Origin: Demequina muriae
GTDB taxonomy: Bacteria; Actinomycetota; Actinomycetes; Actinomycetales; Demequinaceae
Assembly: GCF_030418295.1 (NCBI RefSeq)
Contig: NZ_JAUHQA010000001.1
Span: 1 to 64,000, forward strand
DNA length: 64,000 nucleotides
Reading direction: 5' to 3'
The notes under the pieces are model-generated. The model was not told the origin of the DNA and ran no database searches. It saw only the letters and a list, made by a program, of their open reading frames with translations. Positions 8,646 to 18,054 of this stretch are shown here, piece by piece (position 1 is the first letter of the stretch; each line of letters starts with the position of its first letter). A program made the position numbers and the translations under genes.

Positions 8646-11300
8646 CTAGTGTCCGGCCGCGCGCCAATCCGACCCCTTGCCGACGTTGACGTCGAGGGGC
8701 ACAGACAGGTCGCCGGCGGCGTGCATCTGTTCGGTCAGTATCGTCTCGACCGCGTCCTGCTCTCCGGCTGCGACCTCGACCACCAGTTCATCGTGCACCT
8801 GCAGGAGCTGCCGGGACGCAAGACCTTGGTCCCTGAGCGCCACGTCGACGCCGAGCATCGCCTTCTTGATGAGATCCGCCGCGCTGCCCTGGATGGGCGC
8901 GTTGAGCGCGACCCTCTCCGCGATGTCCCGTCGCTGCCGGTTGGTCGAGGTGAGATCGGGGATGTAGCGGCGACGGCCCAGGATGGTCTCCGTGTACCCG
9001 ACCTCGCGGGCCTGGTCCACGACGGTGCGCAGGTAGTCGCGCACGCCGCCGAATCGCGCGAAGTAGTCGTCCATCATCGCCTGCGCCTCGCCCACCGGCA
9101 CGGACAGCTGGCGCGCGAGGCCGAACGACGACAGCCCATAGGCGAGCCCGTAGCTCATCGCCTTGACCTTGGAGCGCATCTCGGGAGTCACATCGTCGGG
9201 ATCCACGCCGAACACCCGTGCGCCCACGAACCGGTGCAGGTCCTCCCCCGCGCGGAACGCCTCAATCAGACCCTCGTCGCCGCTGAGGTGAGCCATGATG
9301 CGCATCTCGATCTGGCTGTAGTCGGCGGTGACCAGCGTCTCGTAGCCCTTGCCCACCACGAACGCCTCGCGGATCCGGTGCCCCTCCTCGGTCCGGATCG
9401 GGATGTTCTGCAGGTTGGGGTCCTTCGAGCTGAGCCGTCCGGTGGACGCCACGACCTGGGAGAACGTCGTGTGGATGCGTCCGTCCTCGCGCACGGCCTG
9501 CGCGAGAGTCTCGATGATCTGGCCCAGCTTGGCGGCGTCGCGGTGCGCCAACAGCGCCTCGAGGAACGGGTGGGGGCTCTTCGCCTGCAGGTCGGCGAGA
9601 GACGACGCATCCGTCGAGTAGCCCGTCTTGATCTTCTTGGTCTTGGGCATTCCGAGCCGCTCGAACAGCACCTCTTGGAGCTGCTTGGGCGAGCCCAGAT
9701 TGACCTCGCCGCCGATGGCCTCGTAGGCCTGCGCCGCCGCGAGGTCCGCGCGTGCACGTGCACCGTCGGCGCGCTCTCCCAGCCGCTCGCGGTCGACCGC
9801 GATCCCCGCATGCTCCATGCGCGCCAGGACCCCGATCAGCGGGATCTCCACCTCGCGATACAGACTCGTCATGCCGCGCCGCTCGATCTCCGCGTCGAGC
9901 TCGGCGGCGAGACGCCCGACATGGGCGGCCGTGGAGCCGGCGGCATGCGCTGCCGAGGCGTCGAGGCCCAGATCGAGCTCGTCGCCCGCGGTGCCGCCGG
10001 TCGCCGTCACGCCCAGATACCGCTGCAGCACCGAGGCGAGGTCGAACCCGCGCTGGTCGGCGTTCACGAGGAACGCGCCCACCTGGGTGTCGCCGGTGAT
10101 GCCGGCGAGGTCGATGCCACGCGCCATGAGCGCGTGCCACCCGTCCTTGGCGCCGTGGAGGGTCTTGGCCACCGCGTCGTCCTCGAGCCATGCGCGCAGC
10201 GAGGTCTCCTCCGCTGCGCTCAGGGCGGTGAGGTCGATGCCCCACGCCTGGTCACCGGTGCTGACGCCGATGGCCCAGGCATCAGCATCGGCCCCCGTGC
10301 GGCCCTCCACATGGAGCGACACCGGGCCGCTGAGGGCGGTGACGGCCGCCAGCGCGCCGTCGGTGACGACCTCGACCTCGTCCGGCTCCTCAGGCACGTG
10401 CTCGGCCGAGTCCGACGTGACGAGCGGCAGCAGGCGTTCCCTCAGCGTCCGGAACTGCAGGGCGTCGCACACCTGGTGCACTGCGACCGCATCGGCGCCG
10501 CGATACTCGAGATCCTCGACGGTCAGCGGCACCTCGAGGTCCGTCACCAGGTGATTGAGCTCCCGGTTGAGCCTCACCTGGTCGACGTGATCGCGCAGGC
10601 TCTGGCCAGCCTTGCCCGGGACGTCCTCGGCATTGTCGAGGATGCCCTCCAGCCCGCCGTAGACGCCGATCCATTTGGCCGCGGTCTTGGGTCCCACCCC
10701 CGGGACGCCAGGCAGGTTGTCGCTGGTCTCCCCGACGAGCGCCGCGAGATCGGGGTACTGATCGGATCGCACTCCGTACTTCTCCACCACCGCGTCGGGA
10801 GTGAAGCGCACCAGATCGGACACTCCCTTGCGCGGATACAGCAGGGTGACGTCCTCCGTGACGAGCTGAATCGTGTCGCGATCTCCCGAGACCACCAGCA
10901 CGCGCATCCCGGCTTCCCGGCCCAGCCGTGCATACGTCGCGAGCAGGTCATCCGCCTCGTAGCGCTCCTTGTCGACCGCCGCCACCCCGAGTGCGTCGAG
11001 GACCTCGCGGATCAGCGGCACCTGCGGCTCGAACTCGGGCGGCGTCGCATCCCGTGTGCCCTTGTAGGAGGGAAGACGCTCGGTGCGGAACGTGCCGCCC
11101 GGGAGGTCGAACGCGACGGCCGCGTGGGTGGGCGCGTGCTCCTTCATGAGCGTCGCGAGCATCGACGCGAACCCATAGACGGCGTTGGTCGGCACCCCCG
11201 TCGACGTCGCGAAATTCTCGACGGGAAGGGCGAAGAAGGCGCGAAACGCCATCGAGAATCCGTCGATCAGCAGCAGTGTCGGTCGGCTGGAGTCGTTCAC
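8646..11300 (-). CDS. polA: DNA polymerase I
   Basis: Repair and Okazaki-fragment polymerase. The 884-aa product has an N-terminal 5'-nuclease domain (residues 1-300; LLLIDGFSMAFRAF, YEADDLLATYA, GVPGVGPKTAAKW), a central 3'-5' exonuclease-like domain (about 310-480), and a C-terminal family A polymerase domain with motif A TADYSQIEMRIMAH, the O-helix RSKVKAMSYGLAYG and motif C QVHDELVVE. The central domain has lost the DxE metal site (the strand reads VSLHVEGR), so proofreading is probably absent, as in mycobacterial PolI. The GTG start is supported by a leaderless -10 box TAGGTT six bases upstream. It is divergent from the thioesterase gene, with 18 bases between starts. Confidence 0.97.
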   Translation of the reverse strand: MNDSSRPTLLLIDGFSMAFRAFFALPVENFATSTGVPTNAVYGFASMLATLMKEHAPTHAAVAFDLPGGTFRTERLPSYKGTRDATPPEFEPQVPLIREVLDALGVAAVDKERYEADDLLATYARLGREAGMRVLVVSGDRDTIQLVTEDVTLLYPRKGVSDLVRFTPDAVVEKYGVRSDQYPDLAALVGETSDNLPGVPGVGPKTAAKWIGVYGGLEGILDNAEDVPGKAGQSLRDHVDQVRLNRELNHLVTDLEVPLTVEDLEYRGADAVAVHQVCDALQFRTLRERLLPLVTSDSAEHVPEEPDEVEVVTDGALAAVTALSGPVSLHVEGRTGADADAWAIGVSTGDQAWGIDLTALSAAEETSLRAWLEDDAVAKTLHGAKDGWHALMARGIDLAGITGDTQVGAFLVNADQRGFDLASVLQRYLGVTATGGTAGDELDLGLDASAAHAAGSTAAHVGRLAAELDAEIERRGMTSLYREVEIPLIGVLARMEHAGIAVDRERLGERADGARARADLAAAQAYEAIGGEVNLGSPKQLQEVLFERLGMPKTKKIKTGYSTDASSLADLQAKSPHPFLEALLAHRDAAKLGQIIETLAQAVREDGRIHTTFSQVVASTGRLSSKDPNLQNIPIRTEEGHRIREAFVVGKGYETLVTADYSQIEMRIMAHLSGDEGLIEAFRAGEDLHRFVGARVFGVDPDDVTPEMRSKVKAMSYGLAYGLSSFGLARQLSVPVGEAQAMMDDYFARFGGVRDYLRTVVDQAREVGYTETILGRRRYIPDLTSTNRQRRDIAERVALNAPIQGSAADLIKKAMLGVDVALRDQGLASRQLLQVHDELVVEVAAGEQDAVETILTEQMHAAGDLSVPLDVNVGKGSDWRAAGH

Positions 11301-11306
11301 TGTGCC

Positions 11307-11312
11307 AACCTA
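11307..11312 (-). promoter_or_regulatory. -10 box of polA, leaderless
   Basis: TAGGTT on the minus strand, six bases before the GTG start of polA. The divergent thioesterase gene has only a weak match (CAACCT at 11306-11311, seven bases before its ATG) in the same 18 bases. Confidence 0.55.
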
Positions 11313-11318
11313 TCCCCT

Positions 11319-11732
11319 ATGACTGACAACGACGACGTGTCATTCGAGGCTGTGGTGGCCGGCACTCTCATGGAGCGCATGGGCATCACCGTCGACTCCG
11401 TGACGGCGGATCGGGCAGAGGGGTCGATGCCTGTGGCGGGCAACACCCAGCCGTACGGTCTTCTTCACGGCGGGGCCTCGGCGGTGCTCGCCGAGACCCT
11501 GGGCTCCTTCGCCGCCATGTCGCACGCGTCACCCGCGGGCATCGCTGTCGGCATCGACCTGAACATCACTCACCACCGGTCAGCCAGGGACGGCGTCGTG
11601 CGCGGCGTCGCCACCGCGCTGCACCGTGGACGTACCATCGCCACCTACGAGATCGCAATCACGGACGAATCGGGCAGACCTGTCGCAACGGCGCGGCTGA
11701 CCTGCTCCATTCGTCAACATTCCGCCACATAG
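11319..11732 (+). CDS. PaaI-family hotdog-fold thioesterase
   Basis: Predicted acyl-CoA thioesterase with a single hotdog domain, 137 aa, typical for the PaaI/YbgC-like 4-hydroxybenzoyl-CoA thioesterase group. The signature LLHGGASAVLAETLGSFAA is at residues 47-65, with the HGG turn and the catalytic Glu in the long helix. The second-half motif GIDLNITHHRSARDG is also typical. The substrate cannot be assigned. The start ATG at 11319 is chosen because it opens the conserved domain directly; a much longer upstream frame is only the antisense of polA. It precedes livH by 49 bases but need not be co-transcribed with it. Confidence 0.85.
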   Translation: MTDNDDVSFEAVVAGTLMERMGITVDSVTADRAEGSMPVAGNTQPYGLLHGGASAVLAETLGSFAAMSHASPAGIAVGIDLNITHHRSARDGVVRGVATALHRGRTIATYEIAITDESGRPVATARLTCSIRQHSAT

Positions 11733-11781
11733 CCGAAACATGCATGGCGTATGTTGATGGAATCCTGACGAGGAGGGGTCC

Positions 11782-12930
11782 TTGACGAAGAGAATCGACC
11801 GACGCGCGGTGTTGCGCGCTGTGATCGTGTTCGTCCTTGCTGTCGCCGCATTCTCCGCGCTGTCCGCGCTCGGCTCCGCAGCCGCTGCCGCCGACGCCAC
11901 GGACGTGGCCACCACGGTGGTCACGGCCGATGCGGTGGACGTGGATGCGGTCACGGCGGACGCGGTGGTGGACGAGGAGGACGACGCCGGCGGCGGGTCC
12001 ACCGGTCTCGCCACGAACCGGATCGCCCAGAACGTCTTCAACGGTGTGGTGTTCGGGCTGCTGCTCGCGCTCGCCTCCGTCGGGCTCTCCCTCATCTACG
12101 GCACGACCGGGCTGAGCAACTTCGCGCACGGCGAGCAGGTGTCACTGGGCGCGATGCTGGCGTACTTCTTCGCCACGCAGCAGCCGGTCTCGATCCCGCT
12201 CCTTCCCGTGGAGTTCACCATCGGCTGGCCGCTCTGGCTGGCGTCGATCGCCGCAATCGCCGTCGCCGGCTTCACCGGCTGGCTGCAGGACCGCTTCATG
12301 TGGTCCAAGCTGCGCAAGCGCGGCGTCAAGACGGTGCAGCAGATGATCGTCTCGATCGGCTTCTCACTCGCCCTGCTGAACTTCCTCCAGTGGTGGATCG
12401 GCCCGGACCGTCTCCGCGTCAGCACCTCCATCGAGACTCGCCGACAGATCGGCCCGATCCAGCTGGGCGACACCACCTCGATGTCGATCGGCATCGCCGT
12501 GGTGGCACTGCTCGCGGTGGGGTACTTCCTGCTGCGCACCCGGCTCGGTCGCGCCACGCGCGCCGTCTCTGACAACCCGGCATTGGCCGCGGCCTCCGGA
12601 ATCAAGGTGGACGGCATCATCCGCCTCGTGTGGGTGATGGCGACCAGCCTCGCCGCCCTGGGCGGCATCCTGCTGGCGCTGTACGACTCCGGCACCAAGT
12701 TCGACACCGGCGCCAAGCTGCTGCTGCTGATGTTCGCCGCCGTCACGCTCGGTGGCCTGGGCCAGCCGTTCGGCGCGCTCGTGGGATCGCTCGTCATCGG
12801 TGTGGTGGTCGAGACCTCGACGCTGTGGCTCGGACCCGACCTCAAGTACGCGACGGCTCTCGCCATCCTCATCCTGGTGCTGCTGGTGAGACCGCAAGGA
12901 ATCCTCGGACGAGCGGAAAGGGTGGGCTAG
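11782..12930 (+). CDS. livH: Branched-chain amino-acid ABC transporter permease LivH
   Basis: Membrane permease of a LIV-type (HAAT family) amino-acid importer. From about residue 85 it shows the canonical LivH fold, with NFAHGEQVSLGAMLAYF and the transmembrane pattern ending in VRPQGILG. The first 85 residues are an extension: a hydrophobic segment at about residues 12-40 followed by an Ala/Asp/Val-rich acidic stretch (residues 41-75), so the extension is probably exported. Total 382 aa against about 290 for E. coli LivH. The start is TTG at 11782, chosen for its strong ribosome binding site GAGGAGGGG. LivM follows after 3 bases. Confidence 0.93.
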   Translation: MTKRIDRRAVLRAVIVFVLAVAAFSALSALGSAAAAADATDVATTVVTADAVDVDAVTADAVVDEEDDAGGGSTGLATNRIAQNVFNGVVFGLLLALASVGLSLIYGTTGLSNFAHGEQVSLGAMLAYFFATQQPVSIPLLPVEFTIGWPLWLASIAAIAVAGFTGWLQDRFMWSKLRKRGVKTVQQMIVSIGFSLALLNFLQWWIGPDRLRVSTSIETRRQIGPIQLGDTTSMSIGIAVVALLAVGYFLLRTRLGRATRAVSDNPALAAASGIKVDGIIRLVWVMATSLAALGGILLALYDSGTKFDTGAKLLLLMFAAVTLGGLGQPFGALVGSLVIGVVVETSTLWLGPDLKYATALAILILVLLVRPQGILGRAERVG

Positions 12931-12933
12931 CGC

Positions 12934-13908
12934 ATGGACATCTTGGTCAGCATCCTGCGCGAGGCGATCGCGCCGACGACCGCCGCATTCGCGCTCGCCG
13001 CGATCGGCCTCAACTTCCACTTCGGCATGACCGGCCTCCTCAACATGGGCCAGGCCGGCTTCATGCTGCTCGGCATGTACGGGTACGCGATCACCGCACG
13101 CGAGGGCGGTCCCATCTGGCTCGGCGTGCTGGTGGCGATCGCGCTGGCCGTGGTGTTCGCCGTCGTGCTCGGGTGGCCCACGTTGAAACTGAGAGGCGAC
13201 TATCTCGCCATCGTGACCATCGCCGCAGCGGAGATGATCAGATACGTCGGACGCTCGCAGAACCTGAACTCGCTCACGGGCGCCTCCACAGGCATCCGCG
13301 GCAACGAGTTCAAGGGCTCCTTCGAGATGCTCTCGCCGTTCCCGGACCGCATGGTCGAGTTCGGCCCCATCGCACTGCACGGCTCCCAGTCCACCAGCTG
13401 GTGGCTGGCGCTCGTGGGGTGGAGCCTCGTGGGGCTCATGGTGCTGCTCTTCTGGCGCCTGTCCCGCTCGCCGTGGGGCCGCGTGCTCAAGGGCGTGCGC
13501 GAGGACGAGGACGCCGTGCGGTCGCTCGGCAAGAACGTCTACTCGTACAAGATGCAGGCGCTCGTGATCGGTGGCGCCATCGGTGCGATCGCCGGAATCG
13601 TGTGGGCGCTGGGCGCCTCGGTGCAGCCCGACTCCATGGGCCGGCCCACCACGTTCTGGATCTGGACGCTGCTGCTTCTCGGCGGCGCGGCGACCGTCTT
13701 CGGTCCCGTGCTCGGCTCGATCCTGTTCTGGTGCGCGCTCGTCTTCGTGAAGGGCGTGGCGTCCGCAGTGATCCCGGACACCATCCTGAACACCCAGCAG
13801 CTCGAGCCGTTCTCGCTCACCCTGGTGGGAGTGACGCTGATGTGTCTGGTGATCTTCCGACCACAAGGAATCCTGGGCGACAAGAAGGAGCTGGCTTTCC
13901 ATGACTGA
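12934..13908 (+). CDS. livM: Branched-chain amino-acid ABC transporter permease LivM
   Basis: Second membrane permease of the LIV importer, pairing with LivH. It is 324 aa with about eight to ten transmembrane segments. Family motifs are GLNFHFGMTGLLNMGQAGFM near residue 25, LRGDYLAIVTIAAAE near residue 87, and the EAA-like loop GRVLKGVREDEDAVRSLGKN near residue 182 that docks the ATPase. It ends with the family signature RPQGILG. The ATG at 12934 is 3 bases after the livH stop. The gene overlaps livG by 8 bases, so the four genes form one operon. Confidence 0.95.
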   Translation: MDILVSILREAIAPTTAAFALAAIGLNFHFGMTGLLNMGQAGFMLLGMYGYAITAREGGPIWLGVLVAIALAVVFAVVLGWPTLKLRGDYLAIVTIAAAEMIRYVGRSQNLNSLTGASTGIRGNEFKGSFEMLSPFPDRMVEFGPIALHGSQSTSWWLALVGWSLVGLMVLLFWRLSRSPWGRVLKGVREDEDAVRSLGKNVYSYKMQALVIGGAIGAIAGIVWALGASVQPDSMGRPTTFWIWTLLLLGGAATVFGPVLGSILFWCALVFVKGVASAVIPDTILNTQQLEPFSLTLVGVTLMCLVIFRPQGILGDKKELAFHD

Positions 13909-14766
13909 CGACGTCTTCGCGCAGGTTCCCCGCGAGCCCGGCGCGCCCAAGCCGGACCCGATCGTGATCGCGGACAAGGTCCACCGTCACTTCGGCGGCC
14001 TCACCGCCGTCGACGTCGATCACTTCGAGGTCCAGCGTGGCGCCATCACGGCGCTCATCGGCCCCAACGGCGCCGGCAAGTCCACGTTCTTCAATCTGCT
14101 CACCGGATTCGACAAGCCGCAGCGGGGCGACTGGCTCTTCAACGGCAACTCGCTCAAGGGCGTCTCTCCGGCCAAGGTGGCGCGCGCGGGCAAGGTCCGC
14201 ACGTTCCAGCTCACCAAGGCACTGAGCCGCATGACGGTGATCGAGAACATGCGTCTCGGCGCTGCGGACCAGAGCGGCGAGAACTTCTTCGTCGCGTTCG
14301 TGCCGGCGCTGTGGAAGGCGCGCGAGGAGGAGATCACGGCGAAGGCGCACGTGCTCCTCAAGCGCTTCAAGCTCTACGAGAAGAAGGACGAGTTCGCAGG
14401 GTCGCTCTCCGGCGGCCAGCGCAAGCTTCTCGAGATGGCGCGTGCCCTCATGTCCGATCCCGAGATGGTCATGCTCGACGAGCCGATGGCGGGCGTGAAC
14501 CCTGCCCTCACCGAGTCCCTGCTCGACCACATCGTGAAGCTCAAGAACGAGGGCGTCACGGTGCTGTTCGTCGAGCACGACATGCACATGGTGCGCCGCA
14601 TCTCCGACTGGGTGGTGGTGATGGCCCAGGGTCAGATCATCGCCGAGGGCCCGCCCGAGAGCGTGATGCTGAACCCGCAGGTCCAAGAGGCCTACCTGGG
14701 TGCGCACATGGACGAGGACCTGTCAGAGCCGGCAGTCGCCGAAGAGATCAAGAAGGAGGTATCAGA

Positions 14767-14770
<4 letters not shown>
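13901..14770 (+). CDS. livG: Branched-chain amino-acid ABC transporter ATP-binding protein LivG
   Basis: Cytoplasmic ATPase subunit of the LIV importer, 289 aa. Walker A GPNGAGKS is near residue 55, the signature SLSGGQRKLLEMARAL near residue 168, Walker B MVMLDEPMAGVNP near residue 188, and the H-loop FVEHDMH near residue 225. The insertion between Walker A and the signature is longer than in LivF, as usual for LivG. The C-terminal 20 residues are acidic. It overlaps livM by 8 bases and livF by 4 (GTGA), consistent with translational coupling. Confidence 0.95.
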
Positions 14771-15495
<725 letters not shown>

Positions 15496-15517
15496 GGCGA
15501 CCGCTCCCCCGCTTCAG

Positions 15518-15551
15518 GGCCCCGTCGGCAGCGATGCCGGCGGGGCCTTTT
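15518..15551 (+). terminator. Intrinsic terminator of the liv operon
   Basis: A 13-bp stem (15518-15530 with 15535-15547) closed by a GCGA tetraloop is followed by TTTT. This is one of the few terminators in the window with a T-run. Confidence 0.9.
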
Positions 15552-15742
15552 CGCATCCCCGAGCGGCCGATGCGCGGAGGCAGCGCTCAGCGCCAGCTCA
15601 GTCAGCCATCGTCGATCAGTCAGCCACCGCGTGGCGGAGCCTCCCGGGCGCCCGCGTCCTCGCCCGTCACGACTCATGCCGCCGCGCCGCGTCCGTGACG
15701 ACGGCCGAGCAGCCTGCCCGCGCATCGGCCCTCGGCACGCGA

Positions 15743-15774
15743 AGAGGGCCCCCGGCCGAAGCCGGGAGCCCTCT
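15743..15774 (-). terminator. Terminator of livK
   Basis: 14-bp stem with one mismatch (15743-15756 with 15761-15774) and a CGAA loop, 26 bases past the livK stop. It has no clear T-run on the minus strand. Confidence 0.75.
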
Positions 15775-15799
15775 CGCTGTGCGTGACGTTCAGTGAGGA

Positions 15800-17068
15800 T
15801 CAGACCTCGCCGAACACCGCCTCGACCCAGGTCTGGACGTTGGTCTCGTCGTACTCGTAGACGCCCACGTAGGCGCTCGAGGGGTCGTTGTCTGCGTTGA
15901 ACGGGCCCACACCGGAGACCGCCTGGTAGATGATGTCCTCGCCAGCCTCGATCAGCTCCGAGCACTCCACCCAGCCGGTGCACTCGGTGCCACCGTCTGC
16001 TCCGGAGACCGCGGGCAGGTTGTCCGCGACGGTCTGGCCGTCACCGGCGCCACCCTTGAGCGCCGCGAGGGCGACCAGCATGGTGGCGTCGTAGGACTCT
16101 GCGCCGTAGGCGTAGGAGTCGAGCGGGCTGCCGTTGACCTCGTCGAGCAGTGCCTTGAAGTCATCGGCGGCGTTGGCGCCAGGAATGGTTCCCTGGGCGC
16201 CGGTCATCGTGCCTTCTTCGAAGTCGGCCGAGTAGTCCGCGGTGTTGCCGTCCGTGAGGTACAGCTTGTCCGCCGGGAAGCCCGCACCCACGAGGGCCGG
16301 AATGATGGCCTTCGTCTGGTCGAAGGCGATCACGAGGATGCCGTCGGGGTTGGTCGCGAGCACGTCCTGAACGATCGACTCGAAGTTCGAGGCGTCGGTC
16401 TGGAACTCGTCGCCGGAGACGCCGTAGGTCACGGTGCCACCGGCCTCTTCGATGACGCCCTGCACCACATCGCGCAGCGAGGTGGCGTAGTCGTCGGCGA
16501 ACAGCAGGATGCCGAGGTTCTCGATCCCGTCGTTCAGGATCAGGTTTCCGAGCGCGTCGCCCTGGACGGTGTCCGGCGGAGCGGTGCGGAAGAACAGCGG
16601 CGAGTAGCCGGTGAGCGCCGTCGAGGTGTTCGCGGGCGAGATCTGCACGATCCCGGCTGCCGTCACGTCGTCGACCACGTTGAGCGTCACCGCAGACGAT
16701 GCCGCACCCACGATGGCTGCGACGTCCTGCGAGATGAGCTCGGTCACCGACTGCGACGCGATCTGCGGGTTGTCCGTGTCGGACGAGTCGGTGTGGATGA
16801 TCTCCACGTCCGATCCCCACACGCCGCCGGCGTCGTTGATCTCCTTCTGTGCCAAGTCGACTCCTGCGACCTCGGGCGGGCCGAGGAAGGCGAGGCTGCC
16901 GGTCAGCGGCAGCAGCGAGCCGATCGTCAGGGCGTCGCCGGAGGCCTCAGAGCCGCCGCCGTCGGTCGACGAGGTCTCGGGGTCGGATTCGCTCGAGCAG
17001 GCCGCAAGGGCCAGCGAGGCCGCAGCGGCAAACGCCGCGCCCCGCGCGATGGTGTTCCATCGAGCCAT
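15800..17068 (-). CDS. livK: Branched-chain amino-acid ABC transporter substrate-binding lipoprotein
   Basis: Binding protein of the LIV importer, 422 aa, anchored outside the membrane. The signal peptide carries the lipobox LALAAC with the lipidated Cys at residue 24, then a Ser/Glu/Gly linker to about residue 45. The periplasmic-binding fold of the Peripla_BP_6 type follows (LTIGSLLPLTGSLAFLGPPE; AIVGAASSAVT; ILLFADDYATS). ATG at 17068 has the ribosome binding site GGAGGG eight bases upstream. It lies on the opposite strand from livH-M-G-F and has its own structured leader, so its supply can be set apart from the permease. Amino acid or peptide preference is not determined by sequence. Confidence 0.94.
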   Translation of the reverse strand: MARWNTIARGAAFAAAASLALAACSSESDPETSSTDGGGSEASGDALTIGSLLPLTGSLAFLGPPEVAGVDLAQKEINDAGGVWGSDVEIIHTDSSDTDNPQIASQSVTELISQDVAAIVGAASSAVTLNVVDDVTAAGIVQISPANTSTALTGYSPLFFRTAPPDTVQGDALGNLILNDGIENLGILLFADDYATSLRDVVQGVIEEAGGTVTYGVSGDEFQTDASNFESIVQDVLATNPDGILVIAFDQTKAIIPALVGAGFPADKLYLTDGNTADYSADFEEGTMTGAQGTIPGANAADDFKALLDEVNGSPLDSYAYGAESYDATMLVALAALKGGAGDGQTVADNLPAVSGADGGTECTGWVECSELIEAGEDIIYQAVSGVGPFNADNDPSSAYVGVYEYDETNVQTWVEAVFGEV

Positions 17069-17085
17069 GTTGTGTTCCCTCCACA

Positions 17086-17133
17086 CTGGCGGAAGACCGC
17101 CAGACCATCCCACCAGGGACGGTCCCTGGCGGC
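17086..17133 (-). promoter_or_regulatory. Alternative-hairpin leader of livK
   Basis: In the livK 5' leader, three segments compete. The segment at 17096-17103 can pair with 17086-17092 (7 bp, loop AAGA), which lies next to the ribosome binding site, or with 17126-17133 (8 bp). A third perfect stem (17113-17120 with 17122-17129) overlaps the last partner. This is the layout of an attenuator or a translational switch; function is inferred only. Confidence 0.45.
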
Positions 17134-17142
17134 ATTAACCTC

Positions 17143-17159
17143 ACGGTAGCGTCCGGACG
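17143..17159 (-). promoter_or_regulatory. Candidate livK -10 box and adjoining palindrome
   Basis: TACCGT on the minus strand (17143-17148) adjoins a perfect 10-base palindrome CGTCCGGACG (17150-17159), where an operator between -35 and -10 would sit. No convincing -35 is seen. Confidence 0.35.
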
Positions 17160-17301
17160 TTTCAGATGGGGGTCATGTGCATCACGATTTCGTGACCTGC
17201 GACAATCGAATTGCCAGGTATTCTGCACGGCTCGCGACTGTCACGCGCCATTCCTGCGTCAGGGCGCGCCATCGCTGGCGCGGTGTGGGGGCACTGCCGG
17301 C

Positions 17302-17928
17302 CTAGGCCTTCGCGTCGCCCATCTGGTCGATGACGGCCTCGGCCACCTCGCGCATGGTGAGGCGCCGGTCCATGGACGTCTTCTGAATCCAGCGGAAGGC
17401 CTCGGGCTCGTTCAGGCGCATCTTCTCCATCAGCAGGCCCTTGGCGCGCTCCACCTTCTTGCGAGTGTCCATGCGCTCGGTGATGTCCGCGATCTCAGAC
17501 TCGAGCGCGCGGATCTCGACGAATCGCGACGCGGCGATCTCGACGGCGGGAAGCAGGTCCGCAGGGGTGAAGGGCTTGACGACGTATGCCATCGCACCCG
17601 CATCCCGGGCGCGCTCGACGAGCTCGGTCTGGCTGAAGGCCGTGAGCAGCACGACCGGCGCGACACGCTCGGCGGCGATCTTCTCGGCCGCCGTGATGCC
17701 GTCCATCACGGGCATCTTGATGTCCATGACCACGACATCGGGCTTGTGCTCGATCGCGAGGGCGACCGCCTCCTCGCCGTTGGCCGCCTCACCGACGACG
17801 TCATAGCCGCCCTCGGTCAGCGTCTCGACGATGTCCATCCGGATCAGCGCCTCGTCCTCGGCGACGACGGCGCGACGCTTCTTGGACTGCGCCTCGGGCT
17901 GGTCTGCGGTGTCATGGGTCTCAGTCAC
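17302..17928 (-). CDS. pdtaR: ANTAR-domain response regulator (PdtaR-like)
   Basis: Cytoplasmic response regulator with an RNA-binding output, acting as an antiterminator at paired hairpins in target leaders. The 208-aa product has a receiver domain (residues 20-130; acidic pocket EDE, phospho-Asp in VVVMDIKMPVMDG near residue 70, Lys in VVKPFTP near residue 122) and a C-terminal ANTAR domain (residues 140-205) with the conserved ERAKGLLMEKMRLNEPEAF. The histidine kinase partner (PdtaS) is not in the window. GTG at 17928 follows a TAGGCT -10 box by seven bases, so the mRNA is probably leaderless; the N-terminal 18 residues are hydrophilic and variable. Confidence 0.94.
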   Translation of the reverse strand: MTETHDTADQPEAQSKKRRAVVAEDEALIRMDIVETLTEGGYDVVGEAANGEEAVALAIEHKPDVVVMDIKMPVMDGITAAEKIAAERVAPVVLLTAFSQTELVERARDAGAMAYVVKPFTPADLLPAVEIAASRFVEIRALESEIADITERMDTRKKVERAKGLLMEKMRLNEPEAFRWIQKTSMDRRLTMREVAEAVIDQMGDAKA

Positions 17929-17935
17929 GGTGCCC

Positions 17936-17941
17936 AGCCTA
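17936..17941 (-). promoter_or_regulatory. -10 box of the ANTAR regulator gene, leaderless
   Basis: TAGGCT on the minus strand, seven bases before GTG at 17928. Confidence 0.55.
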
Positions 17942-18054
17942 ATATCCCTGGTGCCCATTGGCCCAACCGGCGCGGCCGATGGGCGTGAATGGGCTCGCGG
18001 CGACGCTCCGTCGCGCGGAGTCCGACCGTGCACGCGCTAGCATGTGACGCGCTG

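Larger units (their letters stand above)
15496..15799. other. 304-base gap between livF and livK
   Basis: Lies between convergent genes. It holds the livF terminator, the livK terminator, and between them (15552-15742) GC-rich sequence with the 9-base direct repeat AGTCAGCCA about 20 bases apart near 15600 and 15620. I see no gene in it. Confidence 0.7.

Noticed and set aside
8649-11318. Very long open frame on the plus strand opposite polA
   Set aside because: It is antisense to a perfect polA and has skewed His/Arg/Gln-rich composition typical of a GC-rich shadow frame; only its last 137 codons form a real gene.
17950-17985. GCCCAACCGGC upstream of the class I tRNA, matching its D arm
   Set aside because: Only 11 bases and no other tRNA arms follow, so it is not a second or broken tRNA.
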